A DNA stretch of 64,000 bases from Sycobia sp. Sy_11 (Eukaryota > Arthropoda > Insecta > Hymenoptera > Epichrysomallidae), in assembly GCA_018907035.1 (NCBI GenBank), contig JACCIC010000200.1, positions 682,001 through 746,000 of the forward strand, read 5' to 3'. This document shows, one piece after another, positions 47,345 to 58,389 of this stretch. The notes beneath the pieces are model-generated. The model was given only the letters and a program-made list of their open reading frames with translations. It was not told where the DNA came from and searched no databases. How positions within the stretch are numbered: the first letter of the stretch is position 1; every line of letters begins with the position of its first letter. Both the position numbers and the translations under genes were made by a program.

Positions 47345-47505
47345 GAAGTATTTTAATACAAAAAATTCTCAAATATTTAATACTACTAATTTAAACGAAT
47401 GGTTTTGAACGCGTGTTAAAGAACCTATTCAATGTGATATGGATGAATTTCAAGAGAGATATTCTGGCTGGTCGTTACATTCTATACTGAATTTAGCTAT
47501 ATATA
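47345..47505 (+). pseudogene. Possible Polinton DNA polymerase B fragment
   Basis: One frame reads NTTNLNEWF, a stop, then TRVKEPIQCDMDEFQERYSG followed by WSLHSILNLAIYI. The DEFQERxSGWxLxxILxL block resembles the region upstream of the polymerase in insect Polinton-type ORFs. It is short and joined abruptly to Gypsy sequence at about 47508. Confidence 0.45.
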
Positions 47506-47509
47506 TATG

Positions 47510-48400
47510 TGTGGGGACACGTCCGTGAGAGGGATGTAATTGCGGGGAACGTGGTCGGCCCCTGCTACGTGAACCTGGTCCAGGCCGAGCAACGAGATGA
47601 AGCCTCCGAGACGGTAAGACTTTACCGAATGCGTTCAGGGAAAACGTAAGTGAGCTGGTCACGGAATACAGATCGACGGCGACGGAAAAACCGCAGTTGG
47701 AAATGTCAATAAAGTTAAAGTACGAGACGCCCGTAAGATGCCGGCCACGGAGACTGTCCCCTCGGGAGCGCGACGAGGTGAAGGCGCAACTCGATAACTG
47801 GCTGCGGCGAGGAATCATCGTGCTGAGCACGTAGGAGTTTGCGCCGTGGTCGTCACCAGGAAGAAGGACGGGTCGGCACGCATATGCATTGATTACAAGC
47901 CGATTAACAAAAGGCTAGTACGGAGAATCTACCCCCTGCCGCTCATCGAGGATTTGCTGGACGGGGCCGAAGCATCGCGGGTATTCACGACATTCGACCT
48001 GAAAGAAGGCTATTTCCACGTGTCGATCAGCCCTTGTAGCAGGAAATATACAGCTTTCGTGACGCCGTGGGGCCTTTTCGAGTTCACGGTGGTCCCGTTC
48101 GGGCTCGCCAACTCGGGGAGCAAGTTCCAACAGTTGTCGAGCTCATCTTCAGGCCGCTGATCAAACGAGGGGTCCTGGCGCTATACATAGACGACATCAT
48201 AATGCTAGCGGAGACCCAGCAGCAAGCATACGACCGCCTGGTGGAGGTGTTGCACGTCGCCGCTAAACACGGTCTGTGCATTAATTGGAGAAAATGCCAG
48301 ATCATGCGGGAGACGGTCGAGTATCTCGGTTACATGCTGGGGAACGGATGAATCGAGCCATCACCAGAGAAGACGGCGGCGCTAAAGAACTACCCGGAAA
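47510..48400 (+). pseudogene. Ty3/Gypsy pol fragment: RT
   Basis: Plus-strand frames give LVTEYRSTATEKPQ and PRRLSPRERDEVKAQLDNWL, then VVVTRKKDGSARICIDYKPI at about 47846. This is followed by FTTFDLKEGYFHVSI and FVTPWGLFEFTVVPFGLANS. A frameshift near 48140 leads to LALYIDDIIMLAETQQQ, the RT active site (YIDD), and CQIMRETVEYLGYML. Base composition is distinctly GC-rich. A stop at 48349-48351 and a deletion follow, removing RNase H and most of integrase. Confidence 0.85.
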
Positions 48401-48421
48401 ATAGCCATCGACGAACCCCTG

Positions 48422-49266
48422 ATGTGGTACAAGCACGTGAGTGAGGTCCCACGGGTACCCAACGTCTCATATCAGCGGGCGATCGGTACGATGCCGCATC
48501 AGCTGCTCTTCGGCGCCAAGCTCAGAAATGGGCGAAACGAAGAGATCACCCGGCTCATCGAACAGGCGCGCAGGCAGCTCTTCGAGGATGAACGAGATGA
48601 ACTAAGAGAGCGCGCGAAACAACAGATCCTCGAATTACAAGAGGAAAATCGGCGCGGCTTCTACAGGAAAAAGAAGGAAGCTACAAAGTATCGCGTAGGA
48701 GACGTGGTCGCCATCAAGCGAACACAATCGGGTCCAGGGGTCACCACCAAATTTCGTAAATTAAATATAAATTCCCCCTCTGTCCAATGGGGTCGCCTTT
48801 GTCACCGGTTATAGCTAATTTAGTTATGGAAAAGTTGGAAAGTATAGCCTTGTCAAAATTGCTTTTTGAACCAATGATATTTAAGAGATATGTTGATGAT
48901 ATCTTTACAATTGTTCCAGAAGTTTTTGTGGATGAAATGGTGGATGTTTTCAATTCTGTACATAACAGAATTAAATTTACAAGGGAGGTTGAAGTAAATA
49001 GTCAGTTAAGTTTTTTGGACATTAATGTCCACGCAAAATTTCTTGGTCCGTACCGCGTTCTCTCCGCCCAGAACTACGATCGTTGCACGGTAAATAAGAT
49101 CGCGCACGGAGAAGGTCCTAGCAGGACAACGTGCTCGGCGGACAATATGAAGCCGTGGAAGGGTTTTCGCGAAGACCTCGACGATCAGCAGGACGAGCCA
49201 ACCACCGAGGAAGAACGCGAGGCAGATGCGGAGCGAGAAGAAGAAGAAGAAGACAAAGAGACCTAG
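48422..49266 (+). pseudogene. Gypsy integrase C-terminus carrying a Penelope-like insert
   Basis: The first frame (48422-48740) reads SYQRAIGTMPHQLLFGAKLR and a Glu/Arg-rich helix, then YRVGDVVAIKRTQSGPGV. At 48742 it is interrupted by 287 bp matching the Penelope-like copy (MGSPLSP to FLDINV, including YVDD). At 49029 it resumes as HAKFLGPYRVLSAQNY with an acidic Glu-rich tail to the stop at 49264. The 287 bp length explains the frame change between the two Gypsy parts. The chimeric frame 48787-49266 is open but starts inside RT sequence. Confidence 0.85.
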
Positions 49267-49660
49267 CGCGGAGCGCAAACCGAAGCAACGCTATAGAATT
49301 TGAGTGAAACGTGCAGTGCGCGAGGGAATAAAGGTGCAGTTTTTATATATTCGTGTACGCGTATGTTGTTCGCGATGCCACGGTCAACACTCAGAACGCG
49401 TACGTCTCGTGGGTTTGTTCAGCGTATAATCCCATGCGTGCGTATGTCAATATGTGTGTATGAGTCATCCATGTAAACAATAAATAAAAGATGCGTGCAT
49501 CGTCTGCGGGCAGACGATCCGGTCAGGAAAGGCCGGGTTGTGGACGCATTGACGAAACGAGGTTCACGCGTCTACGAATAAAGATTATGTTTCTTCGTCT
49601 ACAATGGACCATATTTTTTGTCAAGCTTTCCTTTTTTTATAGCAGTCTACTCCACTGCAT
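49267..49660 (+). other. Probable 3' flank or LTR of the Gypsy fragment
   Basis: GC-rich sequence continues with a TATATATTCGTG motif near 49345 and AATAAA-type signals near 49482 and 49577. LTR ends could not be fixed. Confidence 0.35.
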
Positions 49661-49669
49661 TGGAAATAA

Positions 49670-50095
49670 TGAAGAAATGGCGGATGTTTTGCTGGCGCGG
49701 ACGAACTGGCCGCGAATACATACGTGTGTTTTATAAAAACAAATGTCCAACTAAATTTTTAAAATGCTACAAAGATTGAAAAATAGATATTTGATAATCA
49801 CATTCAAAACTGGCAAAAATACCGATTGCAAGGAACTTTGAATGGTAACAATCGAATGGTTTGGGCTCGAGTTTCGTATAAAATCGTTGTGAAGGTATTG
49901 TATAAGCTCTATAAGTTCATTGTATCCAATTTTTATCAATCGGAATTCCTTATAATCTGTATTTTTACCAGTTTTGAATGTAATTATCAAATATCTATTT
50001 CTCAATCTTTACAACATTTCGACAATTTAGTTTCACTTTTGTTATTGTAAAACACGTGTGTGGACTCGCGTCAGTTTGTGCACATCCGCTACGTT
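49670..50095. mobile_element. Palindromic MITE, about 425 bp
   Basis: The left half (GTGTGTTTTATAAAAACAAA, GAAAAATAGATATTTGATAA, ACATTCAAAACTGGCAAAAA) is repeated inverted in the right half (for example TTACCAGTTTTGAATGTAAT and TATCAAATATCTATTTCTCA). The centre is near 49885. A third half-copy lies at 50560-50815. Confidence 0.75.
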
Positions 50096-50559
50096 CCCCA
50101 GCCCCTTATTCGACCAGCAGCTTAGATCCTTTCTTAATACTCTCTCTCTCTCATAAACAGTTGTAAAATAAAAAACAGGCATATAATTTTTGTAATCTAC
50201 TATACGTATACAACTTATGTAACGTATTATACCATGGAATCGAGTCCTGGCGATATAATAATCATATATGAAAAAGTAAAGTAATAAATAAATGTATGGT
50301 TATATTCTTTTATTTAAATTAGATTATTTATTCTGTATATCTTCCATACTAATCAGTACTATTCAGTACTATAAATAGTTTAAATTAACATTTAAATCAT
50401 TTAAAATAACTGTTATGTAAGAACCTCACTTTTAAATCAATGCATAAAATTTTTAGTTGAAAATCAAAGTAAAAATTACTTAACATAATCTCTTATTTAT
50501 TAAAACTTTTATAATTATAATTTAATGTAAGAGATTCAAAACCTGCTGGCCGAACATTA

Positions 50560-50815
50560 GGGTGGCGAACATAGCGGCTGCGTGCCAGTGTGCACAAACT
50601 GACCACGAGTGCACACACGGGTTTTATAAAAACAAAAGTGGAACTAAATTGTCGAAGTATTGCAAACATTGAGTAATAGATATTCGATAATCACATTCAA
50701 AACTAGCAAACATACTGATTGGAAAGAAATTTGATTGATAAAAATCGGATGAAATGATCTTATAGGGCTTATGAAATACCTTCATAATTATTTTACACGA
50801 TTTTATATTATCAAT
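50560..50815 (+). repeat. Half-copy of the 49670-50095 MITE
   Basis: Begins with a GTGCACACACGGGTTTTATA-like block and carries the same AGATATTCGATAATCACATT and CATTCAAAACTAGCAAACAT phrases. Confidence 0.7.
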
Positions 50816-50819
50816 TTTT

Positions 50820-52270
50820 TAAAATTTAAATATCAATTATATATATCGAGATCCATAATCCATGTAATTTGAATTATAATGGTTCAAAAGTTATAAGATT
50901 ATAGAAATTATCAGGGTATGATTCACATTTATTCATTAATGAGCTAGCAATAAATTTTAAAGGTTGAGTATATCTTCTACCAGAAAATAAGGAAAAATAT
51001 ATCTCATTTAAAAATATGTAAATGCATAGACATTAGTTTTAGATTTATTGATTCATTTCGCTTTATGCCGTGTGCTCTAGAGGTCTAGAGGAGCATTGTA
51101 TTTCAGAAAATACTTTTAAATGTAATTCGAACAAACGATTAAATTAAATCAGTTTAAAGAAAAGGAATTTTCCTATATGAATATATATAATTAGAAATCT
51201 CACTATGAATATATACAACATAAAATAGGTTGATATGATAGTCTATACAACTACAATTGATATGATAGTCTATACGATATATACAACATAAAGTACAGAT
51301 ATGATAGTCTTGTATAGGAAGTTAAAACCATTGATATGTATGACTTGAAGCGAAAGGATAGTCATGTATTTGATAAATCAAATTATCCTGAGAATAATCA
51401 TTATAAAATGCCCTAGAAACATAAGAAAATTGTTGGGTGAATGAAAGATGAGTTTAATGGTAGAATTTAATAACTGAAGTTATTGAATTGCTAAATAAAA
51501 TGTAAAACATGAAAATTCGACGAAGAAGTAAAATCAAGGAACCGAGGGTGTTAAAAATGCAGTAACAAAAAATATAATAAGTTTTGAAAATTACATATAA
51601 TGCTTGGAATAAGACCCATCATACATATAGATCAGTATAATATTTTCTTGAGACTTCATATTCTACAAACATAAAAACAAAATAGAATAGTTTTTTATAG
51701 AAGCGTTTTATAGAAACAGGCTCAACAGACACTCTTCCTTGAAAGCATTCGTGAATATGAACGTGTGTTAAATAAACAAATTGTTAGAAGGATTAGAGAT
51801 GCCATTACAAATGTACAAATACTACCCTGTCTACTGGATAAGTTGAATAGAAAAAGGCGAAGGTAGTAGTAGCTTAGTACATTGATCCACTGAACAAGTC
51901 AGAACCGGCATGGGAGACAAGACCAGCAATAAGACTTTACAATGGTCACATGAGCAAGCCGGGATGGGAATAGTTAGCGGTGAACGAGGGAGCTTGCGTA
52001 AACGATGGTGAAGCACGTTCGATATGAAGATGAAAAATGGAGGGCAGATAGGCTGTATAGAAGGAGGGAACAACCGAAAAAATGAGAGTGTAAAGAGATC
52101 TCAGTAATTCAGTGCCTTGTTTTTGATTGTAATTATCCGTAAGCAGATTTCGAAGCAGTGGTTCTGAAAAAAATAGCACATACATTTTTCCTAAAAGCAA
52201 CTGTTCAACGACAGTAGACCTTAAGTAAGTAAATATAGTTAATATTAAACTATTAACAAAAAATTGCTAT
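50820..52270. other. AT-rich non-coding DNA
   Basis: Short direct repeats of TATGATAGTCTATAC occur at 51230-51320. The interval 51800-52200 has richer composition but only short shadow frames. Confidence 0.5.
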
Positions 52271-52274
52271 GCCA

Positions 52275-52530
52275 CTTCATTGTTTGGAAGTATATAAGTC
52301 AAGTAGAACTTCAGCAGCTTCCAAGATCAATATCAGTAAGCCAAAACGACTTCTCCAAGTCTATAGTTCGATATGCTCACAAGCAAGTAAAATAATCATA
52401 TTTAAGAGCAGTCTAGAAGCACTCTGAAAAATCGCCCACTTCGTTGTTTGAAAGTGTATATTTCTTAAGTCAAGTAGAAATTCAACAGCTTCTTTATTAC
52501 AATTACTTACAATGCTGCTAGGCATATGAA
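52275..52530 (+). repeat. Dispersed repeat, partly duplicated, shared with 5350-5530
   Basis: CACTTCATTGTTTGGAAGTA at 52273 recurs at 52437 as a variant. The intervening part matches the minus strand at 5350-5530. Confidence 0.6.
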
Positions 52531-52559
52531 TAACCAGTATTGTCAATAAACGACCATTC

Positions 52560-54402
52560 TTTCACCAACTTTCAAAAAAGTTAGTTGCCTGAACAAAATA
52601 AAAAAAAATGAAAGTGTCATCGTCGTGCTCGTCAGAAGACAGTTTTGAATCACAGGTCAGTAGCTAAAGTACTTACACCTCAAAACATTCGATTCCTAAA
52701 AAGCATAGGTTTAAAAATCATTCCTCTTGGTGAACAATAAATTGTATTTTTTTTCAACTGTATGAAACGAAATGGCGAAGCTTCTTCGAAAATATATGTA
52801 AATTTTAACTCTTTAAAATTACATTCTATGATAATATAAAATAAGGCAAGTATGGTGTCTACGAATTCCTTATCATTTGAAACTTCTTTTCAATGTATTT
52901 CATTTATCAATATAATCAATGTATTGCAATTATTTGTATAAATGAAATGTTTTCCTAATTAGACTTCTCAGTTAATTGCACATAAACGTGCGATGCTTCA
53001 AAAACAACTTATATTTTTATTATGTGTAAATATTTCTAAATAAAAGAAAGTATTGAAATCAATTTTTACATAGTCAAATATATGTAAATATGTATGAGTA
53101 TCAATTCGTATATGTTTCAGAATTCGGGTTGGCTTTACAGTTTTTGTCAAAAGTTTATTTTATTAATTAAATAATAGAAAAAAGTAAATATATATAGATT
53201 TCTTAAGAATAAAATGATATTTCAGGATTATATTAATTTAGTTTTAATTTAAATCTAATTTTTATTTGAAATTATCTTTTAATTGAAATCAATTTTACTA
53301 AGTACTATGAAAATATAATTTCAAAATTCTTTTGACATATACTTGCGGATCCTTCTTTGAAAATTTTTTTTTGTAAAACAAGGGAATTGTAGATACTAAA
53401 TTATTTCATTTGTTGCAGAAAATATCTACCCTTATAAAATTACACTGAGTTTCTGTTTACTCTGTGAAATCATTGGACTCTTTTACATGAGTCATTTGAA
53501 AACCGTTTAAAATCAGTTTAAATTACTTGCAATAACCGAAATCATTTATGAAGAAAATTATTTGAAATTTTTTTTAAATCAGTTGAAAACCAATTTTCAT
53601 TTTCAATAAAGTGTACTTTACATCAAATCACTAGTAACAGAATCTTGTCAGAATACTGAAAATTTATCTGAGAAACTTATTGTAATATTATGAAAATTAA
53701 TTGAGGATCTGAGTAATGATGATTTTTCAAATATTAATGTTGTTGCTCTCAAGCAAAGAGTATAGTGACCTTTACAAAATACTGAAATACAAAAATTAAA
53801 AAAAAATAATATAAATTTATATACTGATAATAAATTAATTTATAAAAAAATATAACGAAATATATGTTAAAAATTGATGTATATTTAAAAATCATGATGA
53901 CAACAAATATTATTGCAGTCATGTTCTTTGTTTCGTAATTTAACGGGTCTTACTTATAATATTTAAACAATTATGCAGTGATAGATAGAAATTCTAAAGA
54001 CATCGATATAGTCTGGACCGCAGATAATTCTAATGATTTTATGTTACTGAAATTTGAACTACTCATCTACTATTTATTAACTCCAAATCCGTATTGATGC
54101 TGTTGTAGAAAATTTAAGTTTCTTCGAGAAAATAAAGCAGTTACGTTTATAAAAATAAAATTATTTTATTCAATGTCTTCACAATGATTCATACATATCC
54201 AACCTAGAATTCATTAATATTAATTCATTCGATGGACTGGTAACTATAGTTGATTTTGCTTACTTTTGTGCAAAAGATACTATTCCTCAATATTTCTTCA
54301 CCATTTAAATTGCCATAAGGTCTCATTTATTGAATATCTTATACATCATTTTAGCATAAATCGGATCCAGAAAAATTTTGCATAACTATGACGTCCTCCT
54401 GC

Positions 54403-54446
<44 letters not shown>

Positions 54447-54770
54447 GCTGAGTAGCTCGACGAGTAAAGCAGCCGCTAGTGTGCCCCGGCAATAAAAGCC
54501 GAAGATAAGAAGCTTTATCCCTTTCGATCTTTTTTCCTTTTCTTCTTTCTCTCGCTGGTGCAACTTTAAAAATGGTTTACAAAAACTTTAATACAGCGTA
54601 TGGTACAGAATAGGCCAAAACGCGCGTATGACACATTTTTATTTGTATCTTCCAATATATTGATCGTGTATTAAAAAATAAAGTCCAAATTAATCCTGAA
54701 GCTAAAAGCTTTTAAATTTTATTCTTAAATAAATAAATAAATTTAAATGAACATTTTTTTAAATTGTATA
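52560..54770. other. AT-rich non-coding DNA with (CT)n
   Basis: The only structured element is the (CT)n tract at about 54408-54441. No gene recognised. Confidence 0.6.
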
Positions 54771-54772
54771 TA

Positions 54773-55990
54773 TTAGGTGTACAAATAAGTTTCCGCTGTT
54801 TTGAAAAGATGGCGCCACCGATAAGATAAAATCGAAATTGTCAACTGTAAAAAGTCATATAGTATATGGTGACATCTGGCAACAGAAAAAAAGAAACAAA
54901 ATAACAGAATAAAAATTTATGGGAATCGTTAATTTACTTCTTTCATTTAAAGCAATCTGCAGCTGAAGTACATCGGCTACTCATAGAAGTATATGGCAAT
55001 GTTAATTTGAGTGAGAGAAGTTGTCGGGAGTGGTTCCAAAAATTTAAAAGTGGTGATTTTGACGTGGAGGAGAAAACACGTAGTGGAAGGCCCAAAGTGA
55101 ATGGTAACAAAGAATTGGAAGCTTTACTGAAAGAAGATCCGTGTCAAACACAAGAAGAACTTGCACAAGAGTTAGGAGTGACATGGCAAGCTATTTCACA
55201 ACATCTCAAAACCCTGGGCATGATCCAAAAGCGAGGAAATTAGGTTCCTTACGAACCGAAGGTAAGAGACGTCGTTTATTCGCTCGCTAACAATTGCTCA
55301 AAAGGCAAAATCGCAAAGGATTTCTATATCGAATCGTAATGGGAGGCGCAAAGTGGATTCACTACGACAACCCAAAGCATAGGAAGTCATGGGGTAAGCC
55401 CGGGCATGACTCTACTTCGATGGCCAAGCCAAACATTCATAGCAACAAGCTAATGCTGTGCATTTGTTGGGATCAGCTTGGAGTAATCTATTACGAACTA
55501 CTCCAACACAATCAAACCGTCACCGGGGAACGTTACCAACAACAGCTGATGCAATTGAGCCGAGCATTGAAGATTAAACGTCTACAATATGCCAAAAGGC
55601 ACGATAAAGTCATTTTTCAGCTTAACAACACTCGGACACATGTTGCAAAAATCGTAAAGGAAACATTAGATGCACTGAATTGGGACCTACCCAACCCGCC
55701 GTATTCACCAGACATTGCTCCTTCAGACTACCACCTATTGCGGTCGATAACTCATGGTCTGGCTGAGCATCATTTCACTTTTTACACGGAATTGAAGAAA
55801 TGGGTCCATTCGTGGCTCGCCTCAAAAGACGAGCAATTTTTTATACGGGGTATCCACTTGCTGCCCGAAAGACGCTCAAAAGTAGTAGAAAGTAATGGGC
55901 CATATTTTGAATGATATTATTTGTACCTTTTTTTACAATAAATTCTTATTTCTTTATAAAATAACGGCGGAAATTTATTTGTATATCCAA
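54773..55990 (+). mobile_element. Mariner, nearly complete, inactivated
   Basis: The tips TTAGGTGTACAAATAAGTTT and inverted TTGGATATACAAATAAATTT enclose 1218 bp, with TA at 54771-54772 and 55991-55992. The first frame (from about 54940, Met at 55007) holds the helix-turn-helix (SCREWFQKFKSGDFDVEEK, QELGVTWQAISQHLKTLGM) and stops at 55241-55243. The second (55294-55914) holds the catalytic part with KWIHYDNPKHRKSWGKPGH, PPYSPDIAPSDYHLLRS and LASKDEQFFIRGI. The first catalytic block reads GGAKW where GDEKW is usual and the second reads LNNTRTH where HDNARPH is usual. Only the third Asp survives. Confidence 0.9.
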
Positions 55991-55999
55991 TAAATAAGT

Positions 56000-56485
56000 G
56001 AGTGCATGGCACACTTTTAATAAGTAATTTTTTTATTGAATAATAATAAGTAATAATTGCGTAATAATTAATACTCATACATATTTACATATACTTGACT
56101 ATGTAAAAATTGATTTCAATACTTTCTTTTATGTAAATTAGAAATAATTTAATATAATCCTCAAATATTATTTTATTCCTAGGAAATCTATATATATTTA
56201 CTTTTTCTGCAATTTAATTCTAAAGCGATCATACAAATGTTTAGAGTTACATTTAGTTTATTTATATTCTAAAATGTCATTTGTTGTCTGTAGTAAATAA
56301 TATATTTTCACTTATTTGATTAAGGAATGAAACCTAGATGTACTATTACTAGCATTATATATATAATTTTTACAAATGAGCGCATGATCTTCATGAGATT
56401 AAAAACATTTGTATCTATTCGTGAAGAATAGTTTAGAATATTTTTTTTTAATATCAAACACTTTTAGATATTTAAGATCTAATTT
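56000..56485. other. AT-rich non-coding DNA
   Basis: Nothing recognised. Confidence 0.6.
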
Positions 56486-56489
56486 TCAA

Positions 56490-57378
56490 TGAATATACGA
56501 AACTTCCCGTGAATGTCGTCGATAGACATCTGAACAGCGGATTCGACCGTCCGAACAAGAAATTTCCCGTTGAAGTCGTCCCAACACACCTGCACATTGA
56601 GTTCTATCATCCATACACGAAAGTTCCCGTAGTAGTCGTTGCGACACACCTGGACATCGTGTGCTACCGTCCAAATACAAAACTAACCGTGGAAGTCATC
56701 AACAAACACCTCGACATCGTGTTCTATCGTGTTCTACCTTACGAACACCAAACTGTCCGTGGAAGTCGTCAACAGGCATCTGGACATCGTATTCTACCGT
56801 CAAAATACGAAATTCCCCGTAGAAATCATCCCGACACACATGGGCATTGCGTTTTACCGTCCGCACTCAAAACTACCCGTGGAAGTCGTTGACAGACACC
56901 TGGACAGCATCTTTTACCGTCCGAACGCGAAACTTCCCGTAGCAATCGTCCTTAAAACAGGAAGCTCCCGTAGAAGTCATCAACAGACAACTAGACATCT
57001 TATTTTATCATGCGAAGACAAAACGACCCGTGGAAATCGACAATGGACAGCTGGATATCACTCTACCGTTAAAACATGAAACTCCTCGTAGAAGTCATCG
57101 TAGCACACCTGGGAATTCTATTCTACCATCCGAAGACAAAACTACCCATGGAAGTCGACGACAGACACCTGGACATCGTGTTCTACCATTCGCATACAAA
57201 ACTCCTCGTAAAAGTCATCGTGACAAACCTGGGCATCGTATTCTTCCATCCGAATACAAAACTACTCGTGGAAGTCGTCGACAGACACCTGGACATCGTA
57301 TTCTACCATCTGCACACAAAACTACCCGTAGAAATCGTGACACCCCCGGACATCGTATTCTACCGTCCAAACACAAAC
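56490..57378 (+). repeat. 60 bp satellite array, about 15 units
   Basis: The unit has the form CGAAACT.CCCGTAGAAGTC, then GTCGACAGACACCTGGACAT, then CGTATTCTACCGTCCGAACA. Period 60 is visible throughout, with two shortened units near 56950 and 57345. Units often alternate between an A type (GTGGAAGTCGTCGACAGACA) and a B type (GTAGAAGTCATCGTGACACA), suggesting a 120 bp higher-order unit. All three plus frames and one minus frame stay open for 60 or more codons as 20-residue repeats, a by-product of the period being a multiple of three. No protein function is implied. Confidence 0.9.
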
Positions 57379-58186
57379 TCCGTTTAATTTTCACTTCATG
57401 GTTCAAACGTTGCAATAAGTCTGCGTAGTATTAACCAGTGATAGTTTTACCCTTTTCAAGGTAATCAATGTATATAATACCTCTTGCATCCCAAAAAACA
57501 GTAGCCATAACCTTGTTCGCCGAAAAAATTATATTTGCCTTCTTTGGAGTTGGTTCCCCTGGTCCAATCGACTGTTTAGACTGTTGTTTGGTTTCAGAAG
57601 TGTAGTGGTGGACCTAAGTTTCATCAACGGTTTCCAATCGACGCAAAAATTCGCTTGAATTACGCTTATACAACGCCAAATTGGCGGTAGAAATGTTCTT
57701 TCGAATCAATTTTTGATCGACTTTTAGCAAACGCGGCACGCATCTTGCACAGAGCTTTTTCATATACAAATGTTGGTACAAAATATTTTGTACACGTTCA
57801 TATGACATCTTACAGGTCTCAGCTATCTCACGCACTATTAATCTGCGGTCTTTCAGAACTATTTGATGGATTTTTTCGATCATATCTGGATTTGTAACCT
57901 CAATGGGGCGTCCTGAACGAGGCTCATCAGAGGTGCTCACACGACCTTTTTTAAACTCGGAAACCCACTGCTTAACGGTTGAATATTATGGGAAGGATGT
58001 CCCCAGTGTTAAGTCCATCTCTTCTTTAATTTCCTTCGGTGTTAACCCCTTCAAATAAAAGTATTGGATAACAGCACGATTTTCCAGCTTTTCCATTTTT
58101 ACGAAAAACACAGAGGCGTCTTGTTCAGCGTGCTCTCAAACCTAAACTATCTCTTGGTCAGGCCGGAAACTTATCAATCTACCCTC

Positions 58187-58189
<3 letters not shown>
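57379..58189 (-). mobile_element. Mariner, 3'-truncated at the satellite (minus strand)
   Basis: The minus strand starts with the tip CACGAGGGTAGATTGATAAG (58189), followed by a start near 58096. It encodes PRSGRPIEVTNPDMIEKIHQ, DRRLIVREIAETCKMSYERV and ARCVPRLLKVDQK (57940-57614), then VDET, a stop, and after it KANIIFSANKVMATVFWDAR and GIIYIDYLEKGKT. Sequence ends against the satellite at about 57378, so the second and third catalytic Asp regions are missing. Confidence 0.8.

Positions 58190-58252
<63 letters not shown>
58190..58252. repeat. (TA)n microsatellite
   Basis: An array starting at the outer end of the mariner. Confidence 0.95.
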
Positions 58253-58255
<3 letters not shown>

Positions 58256-58380
58256 CATCCGCCGTCTCGGCTTTACACAAAATAATAATGTAACCGACTT
58301 ATTCAACAGTTTAATAATATCTATGTAAATAATTCTCTATCTATAAATCTATATTCCTATATATAATTTATCCTCTGAAA
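58253..58380 (+). repeat. Dispersed repeat shared with 42100-42230
   Basis: TTAGCATCCGCCGTCTCGGC and AATATCTATGTAAATAATTC resemble the earlier copy. The CTCGGCTT.AC tip is reminiscent of some Helitron ends but is not diagnostic. Confidence 0.45.
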
Positions 58381-58389
58381 ATATTTCTC

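Noticed and set aside
56490..57378. Regular repeats that might suggest a CRISPR array.
   Set aside because: Units are contiguous without unique spacers, and the sequence is eukaryotic with introns and insect transposons.
56486..57428. Five overlapping frames of 60-132 codons that look like a repeat protein.
   Set aside because: A 60 bp satellite keeps several frames open at once. There is no start context, splice signal or codon preference for any one of them.
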